A stretch of DNA of 64,000 nt. Source: Arthrobacter sp. NtRootA1. GTDB lineage: Bacteria > Actinomycetota > Actinomycetes > Actinomycetales > Micrococcaceae. The translations under genes and the position numbers were made by a program. This document shows, piece by piece, positions 20,192 to 27,391 of the stretch (positions within the stretch are counted from its first letter, which is position 1; every line of letters begins with the position of its first letter). The notes beneath the pieces are model-generated. The model saw nothing but the letters and a program-made list of their open reading frames with translations. It ran no database searches and had not been told where the DNA came from. The DNA is taken from positions 1-64,000 of the forward strand of contig NZ_AP024630.1 in assembly GCF_019976975.1 (NCBI RefSeq). Direction: 5' to 3'.

Positions 20192-20809
20192 CTACTTCTG
20201 ACCTTGCTCGAGCCAAACGCCGGAAGTACCGCGTCTGTGGCTGTCCACCAAGTGGGTATCGATGATCCCTACGGCTTCCATGAGCGCATGCATCGTGGTG
20301 GGGCCAACGAATGCGAAGCCCTTCTTCCGGAGAGCCTTGGACAAAGCAATGGATTCCGGCGAAGTTGTGGGGATTTCTGCGTAGGATCGGGGCGCAGGGG
20401 TGGTTTCCGGCTTGAAGGACCACACGAAGTCCACCAGCCCGCCTTCTGCCCGAAGAGCGATGGTGGCCTTGGCGTTGGTGATGGCTGCCTGGATCTTCAG
20501 GCGGTTCCTGACGATACCTGCGTCCAGCATCAGCCGCTCGACATCCGCGTCTGTGAAAGCAGCGACGCTTTCAGGGTGGAAATCCAGGAAAGCCTTCCGG
20601 AAGGCATCCCGTTTCCGAAGGATGGTTGCCCATGACAGGCCGGCTTGGAACGCTTCGAGACTGATGCGCTCATACATCCCTTGCTCGTCGCGGACCGGCA
20701 TGCCCCACTCGTGGTCGTAGTAAGCCTGCATCAGCGGGTCCGAGGCAGCCCAGAGCGGCCGAGCCAAGCCGTCCTCGCCGATGATGATGCCGATTTCTTC
20801 CGGGGTCAT
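20192..20809 (-). CDS. tag: DNA-3-methyladenine glycosylase I
   Basis: The enzyme removes 3-methyladenine from alkylated DNA. The 205-aa protein shows YYDHEWGMPVRDEQGMYERISLEAFQAGLSWATILRKR, the Tag core containing the base-pocket Glu and Trp, and KKGFAFVGPTTMHALMEAVG near the C-terminus. The Cys and His residues that bind zinc in E. coli Tag appear replaced (Leu/Pro near the N-terminus, Tyr in YYDHEWG, no Cys at the C-terminus). The ATG at 20809 has GGAG 5 bp upstream. It lies 121 bp after alkB on the same strand and may form part of the repair transcript. Confidence 0.9.
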   Translation of the reverse strand: MTPEEIGIIIGEDGLARPLWAASDPLMQAYYDHEWGMPVRDEQGMYERISLEAFQAGLSWATILRKRDAFRKAFLDFHPESVAAFTDADVERLMLDAGIVRNRLKIQAAITNAKATIALRAEGGLVDFVWSFKPETTPAPRSYAEIPTTSPESIALSKALRKKGFAFVGPTTMHALMEAVGIIDTHLVDSHRRGTSGVWLEQGQK

Positions 20810-20930
20810 GAATGCTCCTCTGCGGCCGGCACGCGGCGCCCACCCTTGCTATTTGCCATCAGGGACATTCTGCCCGTTGGCTATGACATTTTGCCCTCGC
20901 CCATGACACTTTGGCGCTGCGAGTCGGTCC

Positions 20931-21644
20931 CTAGGACAATCCGGTGACACGCATGGTGATATTGATTCGTCCATGGGCGAGTCCACACCCCTCGGGGCAC
21001 GTTCCGGGAAAGACCTTGGGGATGCCGTGATAGGCAAACCTTGACGGACCGCCGAAAACGAACAGATCTCCAGAGCGAAGTTCGACGTCCGTATACGGCT
21101 TGCTGCGCGTTTGGGTGTTGCCGAAGCGGAAGTTGCACGTCTCCCCGATGCTGAGGGAGACCACTGGAGCATCGGAGCGTTCATCCTTGTCCTGATGCAT
21201 TCCCATGGCCGCGCCGTGGTCGTAGTAGTTCACGAGCGCGGCATCCGGTGTGTAGTCACTGGCAAGTTGGGCCAGTGCATCATTTTCGACCCCCGCCGAG
21301 TAAGCATCGGATACGGCCTTCCTGCCCAAGCGAACCATCCACTCCGGGAATTCGAGTACGGGCCTCCCGTTCACATCTGTGGCTTCGCGCGAGTAGCGGT
21401 AGGGCTGCCAATGCCATCCAAGGCAAACGGTCCGGACGGACATCTGATGCCCGCCCGGCAATGTAGCTGCCCTGAGGGGCACCGGCCCGTGCGTCCAATC
21501 GCGGAAGCGTTGGACGATCCACCTCTGCTGCTCCAGGCTGAGCCAGCCCGGCACATGCACAGCGCCTGGAGTTATAACCCGAGGGCCGGCGTCGTGGGTG
21601 TCAGGTTGGATAAGCGTCAACGGAAACAGGGCGTCCTCGCTCAT
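20931..21644 (-). CDS. alkB: AlkB-type 2-oxoglutarate/Fe(II) DNA dioxygenase
   Basis: The enzyme oxidatively demethylates 1-methyladenine and 3-methylcytosine in DNA. The iron ligands are visible: H and D in MGMHQDKDERSD and the distal His in RFAYHGIPKVF. The 2-oxoglutarate-binding Arg pattern is GRINITMR. At 237 aa the length is normal. The ATG at 21644 overlaps the stop of the upstream alkyltransferase gene (ATGA), so translation is coupled. It is the fourth gene of the repair operon. Confidence 0.93.
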   Translation of the reverse strand: MSEDALFPLTLIQPDTHDAGPRVITPGAVHVPGWLSLEQQRWIVQRFRDWTHGPVPLRAATLPGGHQMSVRTVCLGWHWQPYRYSREATDVNGRPVLEFPEWMVRLGRKAVSDAYSAGVENDALAQLASDYTPDAALVNYYDHGAAMGMHQDKDERSDAPVVSLSIGETCNFRFGNTQTRSKPYTDVELRSGDLFVFGGPSRFAYHGIPKVFPGTCPEGCGLAHGRINITMRVTGLS

Positions 21645-22270
21645 GCGGCAGCCTCAAGCGCGAGGAGTCTTCGCTTCGCTTCGGTTCCACCGAGGTAACC
21701 GCCGAAAGTGCCGTCGGACTTCACCACGCGATGGCAGGGAACAATGACCGGAAGCGGATTGGTAGCGCAGGCTGTTCCAACGGCACGGACGGCTTTGGGA
21801 CTCCCGGCAGCCTGGGCCACCTGTGCGTAACTTTCGGTCCTGCCGTAGGCGATCTGCGGCAAGTGATGGAGGACGTTCAGGCGGAACCCGCGTGCTAGCT
21901 GGAAGTCCAGGGGAAGGTTGAAATCCTTACGCGTGCCGCTGAAGTACTCGTCCAACTGGCGGGCAGCGGACTCAAGTTGCGAAGGTGCATACAGGATGCG
22001 GGGACTCACGGTGTTGGCCAACAACTGCAATACGGCCTCGTGGTTTTCACGCTCGAACGCTACCCGTATCACGCCATGTTCCGTAGCTGCCAAAAGCAAC
22101 TTGCCCACAGGAGAGTCCACCACTGTGTAGGCGATGTCCAGGGAATGGCTTTCTTGTGCAGAGCGGACAAGCCGCGCATGGAGGCTGGCCAGAGCAGGCT
22201 CGATTCCGGCGTCGAGGGGTTGAAGGAGCACGGCCACCGCGGCATGGTCCGAAGGAGATTCAAGAGTCAT
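21641..22270 (-). CDS. ogt: Methylated-DNA-protein cysteine methyltransferase with N-terminal extension
   Basis: A suicide repair protein that transfers the alkyl group of O6-alkylguanine to its own cysteine. The active site PCHRVV and the following GTFGGYLGG are intact. At 209 aa it carries about 45 extra residues before the usual N-terminal domain, which begins at DIAYTVVDSPVGKLLLAA. The extension is Ala/Leu-rich and helical-looking and contains no Cys. Its start overlaps the sigma-factor stop by 4 bp (ATGA), and its own stop overlaps alkB. The extension could contact the sigma factor, which is speculation. Confidence 0.9.
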   Translation of the reverse strand: MTLESPSDHAAVAVLLQPLDAGIEPALASLHARLVRSAQESHSLDIAYTVVDSPVGKLLLAATEHGVIRVAFERENHEAVLQLLANTVSPRILYAPSQLESAARQLDEYFSGTRKDFNLPLDFQLARGFRLNVLHHLPQIAYGRTESYAQVAQAAGSPKAVRAVGTACATNPLPVIVPCHRVVKSDGTFGGYLGGTEAKRRLLALEAAA

Positions 22271-22845
22271 CGGATTTCTCCTTTCGCCGATGCTGGGACG
22301 GATGATGCAGTCATGGACGTGGAATGAACCAGGAACGCCCGGACGGATTCGGGCTCTTCGCGGAGCATGGCACGGAGGGCTTTCACACCGTCGGATCCCG
22401 CACGTCGTGCAGCATCTGGTGTCCCGCCCAAAAGTGACGCAATGTCCCGGTATGGGAGACCCGCCAAATAGTGGTAGGCCACTGCCTGGCGTTGTTTAGG
22501 TGGCAACTGCCCGATGGCGTTGAGTAACTCTGCTTGGTTGTCACCCGGAATGCCAATTTTCGAAGGCCGCTCGGGCGGCTGGTCCACAGGCACAGCGCGG
22601 CGATTACCGGAACGGATGAGGTCGATGCATTTCCGGTGCGCAATAGTGACGAGCCAGGCCTCAACGTTGGCATCCGCAGGGAGGGCGCCATAAGCCTGTA
22701 AAGCCGCAAGAAAGGTTTCGGACCATGCGTCATCGGCATCGTGAAGGCCCACCACTGCACGGCACACACGGAGCACAGTGCCGCCATGTTCCTGTGCGAC
22801 TGCTTCGAACGGCCTCTTGGTTTGGACCGGCTGCCGACGCTGCAT
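22267..22845 (-). CDS. RNA polymerase sigma factor, ECF/sigma-70 type
   Basis: A 192-aa two-domain sigma factor. Region 2 is recognisable at PFEAVAQEHGGTVLRVC to AWLVTIAHRKCIDLIRSG. Region 4 is at LLNAIGQLPPKQRQAVAYHYLAGLPYRDIASLLGG. The ATG at 22845 shares one base with the TGA of the preceding alkyltransferase gene, which fixes the start; the open frame beyond it (to 22965) is not coding. No anti-sigma gene is adjacent. By position it should direct transcription of alkylation-repair genes. Confidence 0.88.
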   Translation of the reverse strand: MQRRQPVQTKRPFEAVAQEHGGTVLRVCRAVVGLHDADDAWSETFLAALQAYGALPADANVEAWLVTIAHRKCIDLIRSGNRRAVPVDQPPERPSKIGIPGDNQAELLNAIGQLPPKQRQAVAYHYLAGLPYRDIASLLGGTPDAARRAGSDGVKALRAMLREEPESVRAFLVHSTSMTASSVPASAKGEIR

Positions 22846-23354
22846 CAGAAGAGCTTGCTCTCTTTCACGGCGGCAGGCTCTTCGAGCTCGAGGAGGAAGC
22901 GCTTGTTGCGCAGGCCACCCGCGTAGCCGGTGAGTTGCCCGTTGCGCCCCACCACGCGGTGGCACGGGATGATGATGCTTATGGGGTTTCGCCCTACTGC
23001 GGACCCGACAGCCTGGGCCAGGTGGGGATCGCCCATCTCGAGAGCCAGTTCACCGTAGCTGATGGTTTCCCCAAAAGGAATGTGTTGGAGCCGATGCCAG
23101 ACCTTCTCTTGGAAGGCATTGCCCCGGGCTTCAAAGGGAACCTCGAAGTCGGTGCGCTTTCCTTCGAGGTACTCGTGGAGTTCGCTACGGGTCTGCTCGA
23201 AGAGTGGTTCCTCGATCACTGCCGGGACGCCAAAGTAGTCCGGCGGAGGCATGTGCCAATGGCCTTCGTAAAAGATGCCCGTCAAGAACTCCCCACGGGC
23301 GGTCAGCGTCAGCTGCCCCAGCGGGGAATCCATGGTGGTGTGCCTGGTGTTCAT
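22845..23354 (-). CDS. ogt: Methylated-DNA-protein cysteine methyltransferase, first copy
   Basis: A 169-aa O6-alkylguanine repair protein of the standard Ogt layout. It has an N-terminal RNase-H-like domain (MDSPLGQLTLTARGEFLTG) and a C-terminal domain with the helix region FQEKVWHRLQHIPFGETISYGELA and active site IPCHRVVGRNGQLTGYAGG. It is first in a four-gene coupled run, followed by the sigma factor, the second ogt and alkB. Having two Ogt copies with different N-termini in one operon suggests a division of work between repair and sensing. Confidence 0.92.
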   Translation of the reverse strand: MNTRHTTMDSPLGQLTLTARGEFLTGIFYEGHWHMPPPDYFGVPAVIEEPLFEQTRSELHEYLEGKRTDFEVPFEARGNAFQEKVWHRLQHIPFGETISYGELALEMGDPHLAQAVGSAVGRNPISIIIPCHRVVGRNGQLTGYAGGLRNKRFLLELEEPAAVKESKLF

Positions 23355-23399
23355 ATCCTGTAGACGTTCGCGGGCACCGGAATGTGAGGTGTGGGATTC

Positions 23400-23654
23400 C
23401 TAGGCGCGCCAGCGCGTGGTCATCAGGAATCCGACGATTGCGATGCCGAAACCAGCCACGATGTTCCACGAAGCCCATTCCTGAACTGGGAACCGGCCCT
23501 CGGTGATATAGAACGTGATGATCCAGATCAGGCCAATGATCATGAGGCCAAACATGACCGGCTTGTACCAAACGGGATTCGGCTTGTACTGCTGCGCGGC
23601 GGAAGTCTGCTGGGCCTGACGGGCAGGCCGCTTGCGGGGCTTGGACTCGGGCAC
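23400..23654 (-). CDS. crgA: Cell division protein CrgA
   Basis: A small septal membrane protein that in actinobacteria interacts with FtsZ-ring and peptidoglycan synthesis proteins. The 84-aa protein has a basic N-terminus (PESKPRKRPARQ), the conserved NPVWYKPVMFGLMIIGLIWI first helix, a short YITEG-type loop and a second helix ending GFLMTTRWR. The GTG at 23654 follows AGGAGGA, with a few bases between. A longer frame reaches 23783 without resemblance. It lies in the same relative place as Rv0011c. Confidence 0.95.
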   Translation of the reverse strand: MPESKPRKRPARQAQQTSAAQQYKPNPVWYKPVMFGLMIIGLIWIITFYITEGRFPVQEWASWNIVAGFGIAIVGFLMTTRWRA

Positions 23655-23827
23655 GGATCCTCCTTGGCTGTTCGATTGAAACCCGATGCTGCCGGCCTTG
23701 GTATCCTGCAGGAAGGAAAAATTCCAGCGGTCAACGGCCACGCGATGCTCCGGGTTGTTACTAGCTGTCAAGTCTAGCCGCAACCAGGGTAGGCCAGTGC
23801 CGCCCGCGCCCTATTCGAGGAGACCCT

Positions 23828-24637
23828 GTGGCGGACCAGCAGACGACGGCGGCTGCAGCCGTGCCGTCCGCCCGCGGGACGCAGCGAAAACCTCCCCGCG
23901 GCCGGCTCACAGCCTCGGACATTCTGCGCAAAATCAGCCAAGTACTGGGCGAGTTGCTCATCACCGCAGGCATTGTCCTCCTGCTTTTTGTGGGCTGGGA
24001 GCTGTGGTGGACCAACGTGGAGGCCGACGCCAAGCAGACCGAAGCCGTGAAGAGTTTTGCGCAGGAATTTGCGGGACCGGTAACGCCGGCCGTCAGCCAG
24101 GCTACTGACTACGGTCCGCCCGTCGTAGGGACGGCTCCTGCCCATGGGAAAACGATCGGGATCATGTACCTCCCGCGATTCGGTCCGGACTACACGCGGC
24201 CCATTATCGAAGGAACAGACCAGGATGTCCTGGACACACTGGGCCTGGGACACTACGGAAACACCAGCATGCCCGGAGCACTCGGCAATTTCGCCGTCGC
24301 GGGGCACCGGCAAACACACGGCGCTGTCCTGGATAACATCCACACCCTGGTCCCCGGTGACAAAATCTACGTCCAGACGCCGGACGGCTATTACACCTAT
24401 GTCTTCCGTAACAACCAGATTGTGTTGCCCAGCCAAACCGACGTCCTGATGCCGGTCCCCACCCAACCCGGAGTCACGCCCCGTGAAAGCATCCTGACCA
24501 TGACCAGCTGCAACCCGCGCTTCGGATCACAGGAACGCATCATCGCCTACTCCGTCCTTGAGGGTTGGCAACCGTCCTCAGCCGGACCGCCGTCGGAAAT
24601 CGCTACCCAAGTAGCCCAAGCCCAAGGAAAGGGGTAA
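23828..24637 (+). CDS. Class E sortase
   Basis: A membrane-anchored transpeptidase that links secreted proteins to the cell wall. In the 269-aa protein an Arg-rich cytoplasmic N-terminus precedes one membrane helix (LLITAGIVLLLFVGWELWW, about residues 43-61). The sortase domain has the catalytic His in VAGHRQTHG, Cys in LTMTSCNPRFG and Arg in SQER. Class E enzymes of high-GC Gram-positives typically read LAXTG-like signals; no substrate gene is adjacent. The start is GTG 23828. It is divergent from crgA, and the small gene follows 3 bp after. Confidence 0.92.
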   Translation: MADQQTTAAAAVPSARGTQRKPPRGRLTASDILRKISQVLGELLITAGIVLLLFVGWELWWTNVEADAKQTEAVKSFAQEFAGPVTPAVSQATDYGPPVVGTAPAHGKTIGIMYLPRFGPDYTRPIIEGTDQDVLDTLGLGHYGNTSMPGALGNFAVAGHRQTHGAVLDNIHTLVPGDKIYVQTPDGYYTYVFRNNQIVLPSQTDVLMPVPTQPGVTPRESILTMTSCNPRFGSQERIIAYSVLEGWQPSSAGPPSEIATQVAQAQGKG

Positions 24638-24640
24638 CGG

Positions 24641-24811
24641 ATGTACGCCTGGATCTTTCGGAATTTGCCCGGCCCCTTGTGGCTGCGGATACTCATATCC
24701 GTGGCGCTTGTGGCCGTAGCCCTCGTCCTGATGGTGGAGTTCCTCTTCCCGTGGTTCTCCCAATTCACTTCTTTGACCGACTCAACGATTGGTTTAGTGC
24801 AGCAGCCATGA
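24641..24811 (+). CDS. Small 56-aa single-pass membrane protein
   Basis: No family is recognised with confidence. The ATG at 24641 lies 3 bp after the sortase stop and is preceded by AAGGAAAGGGG. The stop at 24809-24811 overlaps the ATG of pabA (ATGA). The peptide is MYAWIFRNLPGPLWLRI-like at the start. It then has a long hydrophobic helix (LISVALVAVALVLMVEFLF) and a short polar tail. Tight coupling to both neighbours and the membrane helix argue that it is a real gene. Confidence 0.78.
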   Translation: MYAWIFRNLPGPLWLRILISVALVAVALVLMVEFLFPWFSQFTSLTDSTIGLVQQP

Positions 24812-25449
24812 GCTCAACAAAAATCCTCGTCGTGGACAACTACGACAGCTTCGTTTACACGCTGGTGGGCTACCTGCAAGAACTCGGCGCCGAGACAACC
24901 GTGGTCCGAAATGACGACGTGACACTCGCAGAAGCCAAAGAGCTTGCCGCAGCCCGTGATGGAGTCCTCATCTCTCCCGGTCCAGGAACGCCGGCGGAAG
25001 CTGGTGTTTGCATCGAGCTCATCAAGTGGTGCGGCGAGGCCGCCAAGCCGATGTTCGGAGTGTGCCTCGGCCACCAGGCCCTTGCCGAAGCTTATGGCGG
25101 CGTTGTCACCCATGCGCCTGAGCTCATGCACGGCAAAACCTCGCCGGTGCAGCACGAAGGCAAGAGCGTCTTTGTCGGGCTTCCGTCGCCCGTTACGGCC
25201 ACGCGGTACCACTCACTCGCTGCAGTTCGCGACTCGATCCCGGACGTCCTGGAGATCACAGCCGAGACCACGAACGGCGTGGTCATGGGCCTGCAGCACA
25301 AGACCGCTCCCCTCTGCGGTGTGCAGTTCCACCCGGAATCGGTCCTCACCGAAGGCGGCTACCAAATGCTGGGCAACTGGCTGGAGTCCCTCGGCATGAC
25401 CGGCGCAGCCGAACGAGCCTCGAAGCTGAGCCCGCTGATCCAGCACTGA
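24808..25449 (+). CDS. pabA: Glutamine amidotransferase, aminodeoxychorismate/anthranilate synthase component II
   Basis: This subunit supplies ammonia from glutamine to chorismate-using synthases for folate (PabA) or tryptophan (TrpG). The 213-aa class I amidotransferase has ILVVDNYDSFVYTLVGYL at the N-terminus, the SPGPGTP loop, the nucleophile Cys in FGVCLGHQALAEAYGG and the His/Glu pair in FHPESVLTEGG. The start ATG at 24808 overlaps the small gene by 4 bp. Position equals Rv0013 (trpG). No partner PabB or TrpE is in the window, so which pathway it serves cannot be decided. Confidence 0.92.
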   Translation: MSSTKILVVDNYDSFVYTLVGYLQELGAETTVVRNDDVTLAEAKELAAARDGVLISPGPGTPAEAGVCIELIKWCGEAAKPMFGVCLGHQALAEAYGGVVTHAPELMHGKTSPVQHEGKSVFVGLPSPVTATRYHSLAAVRDSIPDVLEITAETTNGVVMGLQHKTAPLCGVQFHPESVLTEGGYQMLGNWLESLGMTGAAERASKLSPLIQH

Positions 25450-25480
25450 GGTGTAGCGGCGGCTGAGGGGACCCGACCCG

Positions 25481-27382
25481 TTAGTCCTTCTTGGTGGGCG
25501 TCGGCTTGGGGCTCGAGGTGTCAGTCGGCGTGGGTGTGGGAGTCGGAGCCGGCGCCTTGGCTACCGTTACCGTCACCGTCTTGCCCTGATCCACTTCCGT
25601 ATTGAAGGTTTCGCTTTGCGCCGTGACCTTGCCGGGCGTGACCTGGGAATTTTCCTGCTCAACCACGGCCATGACGAGGCCGTTCTCCTTCAGCAGCGCT
25701 TCGGCTTCCGGCTGGGTAAGACCGATAAGTTGGGGCATCAGGACTTTGCCGGAGGAGACCTGCAGCTCAACGTTGGATCCTGCGGCTATGGGCGCCCCGG
25801 GGGCAGGACCCGTGGTGATGACGAGTCCGATGGGAACCGTGGGGCTGTGCGTCCTCACGCTGGAGATGTTGCCCGTGATTCCCAGGCGCCGAAGGGTGTC
25901 GCGGGCGTCTGACTCGGTGCGGCCCACAATGTCTGCAGGGATGGTTACCGAACTGGGACCGCTGGAGATGTTGAGGATGACCTCGGCGTTCTGTTCAAGC
26001 ATGGAGCCCGCAGTGGGTGCCGTGCCGATCGCCATGTCCTTGGCAACCTTGTCACTGGCCACACGTGCCGTTTTGGGAACCAGCTTTGCTGAGTAGAGCT
26101 CTTGCAGCGCCTGGGACTCCGACATGTTGGTCACCGAGGGAACCGCCACCTTGGCCGGCGCCGCGGGGGGCGCATTGACCAGGCTGTAGATCCAGAATCC
26201 GGCGCCTGCGAGAACAAGGATAGTGAAGATTGCCAGCGTCGCCGCCCAAGTGCGACGGCGGGACTTCTGGTGGGAGGTCCGCTCACGTTCGGGTGGGAGG
26301 TCCAAGGGAAGTGCTTCGTCCAGCGGTTCCTCAATGGGGTCTTGGGTCACGCCGTTGTAGTGCTCGACGTCAAGGAATCCAACGGCCGTGGCGCTCAAGA
26401 GCTGCGTGTCCGGGTCTTCGGATGAAATGAGGTCGTTGGGGTCGGTGGGTGCCTCGCTGGCGGGAAGAACGGGAACGGGGATGCCATTGCTCGCGGCCCT
26501 GAGTGCCCGCCGGAAGGCAGCCGCATCCTGGAATCGGTCCGAACGGTTCTTTTGGAGCGCCTTGGCAAGCACGGAATCCAAAGCCTCGGAAACCTCGGGG
26601 TTATGGGCGCTGGGAAGGTCTGGCGTCTCGCGCACGTGCTGGTAGGCCACCGAAACCGGGCTGTCGCCTACGAAGGGTGGCCGGCCCGTAAGCAGCTCGT
26701 ACAGAAGGCAGCCTGCGGAGTAGAGATCGCTGCGGGCATCAACGGTCTCTCCCCGTGCTTGTTCGGGGGAAAGGTATTGAGCCGTTCCCACCACAGCCTG
26801 CGTCTGCGTCATGGTGGCAGCGGAGTCAGCCATGGCCCGGGCGATGCCAAAGTCCATGACTTTGACGTCCCCGGTATCAGCACAGACCATGACGTTGGCG
26901 GGCTTGATATCGCGGTGCACAATGCCCGCACGATGGCTGTACTCCAGCGCCGCGAGGACGCCAAGGGTGTAGCCGATGGAGTCTTCGACACCGAGTTCGT
27001 GCGCTTTAATCATGTCCCGCAGCGTCCGTCCTGCGACGAACTCCATCACGATGTATGGGACACGCACGTCCTCACCTGGTCCGCCCGGGACAGAGTACTC
27101 ACCTGTATCGAAGATGGCCACGATGGAAGGGTGGTTCAGTGCTGCGACAGCCTGGGCCTCGCGTTTGAAACGGGCCTGGAACTGCGGATCGCGGGCCAGG
27201 TCAGCACGCAGGACCTTGACTGCAATGGTGCGTCCCAGGAGCGTATCTGAACCACGGTAGACGTCTGCCATGCCGCCACGGCCGATCAGGTCACCGAGTT
27301 CGTAGCGACCATTGAGGATGCGCTGCGAAGAGACAGGTGTACTCTCCTCTCGGTGCGCTGGACCGGGCCGTGGCGTAGACAT
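25481..27382 (-). CDS. pknB: PASTA-domain serine/threonine kinase PknB
   Basis: A 633-aa transmembrane kinase that senses muropeptides or lipid II and controls growth and division. The kinase domain (about residues 25-290) has GRGGMADVYRG, HRDIKPANVM and VMDFGIARA. A juxtamembrane region and one helix (WAATLAIFTILVLAGAGFWIYSLV) follow. Three PASTA repeats begin near AVPSVTNMSESQA, TIPADIVGRTESDA and LMPQLIGLTQPEA. The tail is Pro/Thr-rich. It is the last gene of the fhaA-to-pknB operon, 9 bp after pknA. Confidence 0.95.
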   Translation of the reverse strand: MSTPRPGPAHREESTPVSSQRILNGRYELGDLIGRGGMADVYRGSDTLLGRTIAVKVLRADLARDPQFQARFKREAQAVAALNHPSIVAIFDTGEYSVPGGPGEDVRVPYIVMEFVAGRTLRDMIKAHELGVEDSIGYTLGVLAALEYSHRAGIVHRDIKPANVMVCADTGDVKVMDFGIARAMADSAATMTQTQAVVGTAQYLSPEQARGETVDARSDLYSAGCLLYELLTGRPPFVGDSPVSVAYQHVRETPDLPSAHNPEVSEALDSVLAKALQKNRSDRFQDAAAFRRALRAASNGIPVPVLPASEAPTDPNDLISSEDPDTQLLSATAVGFLDVEHYNGVTQDPIEEPLDEALPLDLPPERERTSHQKSRRRTWAATLAIFTILVLAGAGFWIYSLVNAPPAAPAKVAVPSVTNMSESQALQELYSAKLVPKTARVASDKVAKDMAIGTAPTAGSMLEQNAEVILNISSGPSSVTIPADIVGRTESDARDTLRRLGITGNISSVRTHSPTVPIGLVITTGPAPGAPIAAGSNVELQVSSGKVLMPQLIGLTQPEAEALLKENGLVMAVVEQENSQVTPGKVTAQSETFNTEVDQGKTVTVTVAKAPAPTPTPTPTDTSSPKPTPTKKD

Positions 27383-27391
27383 GGCGGCTAC

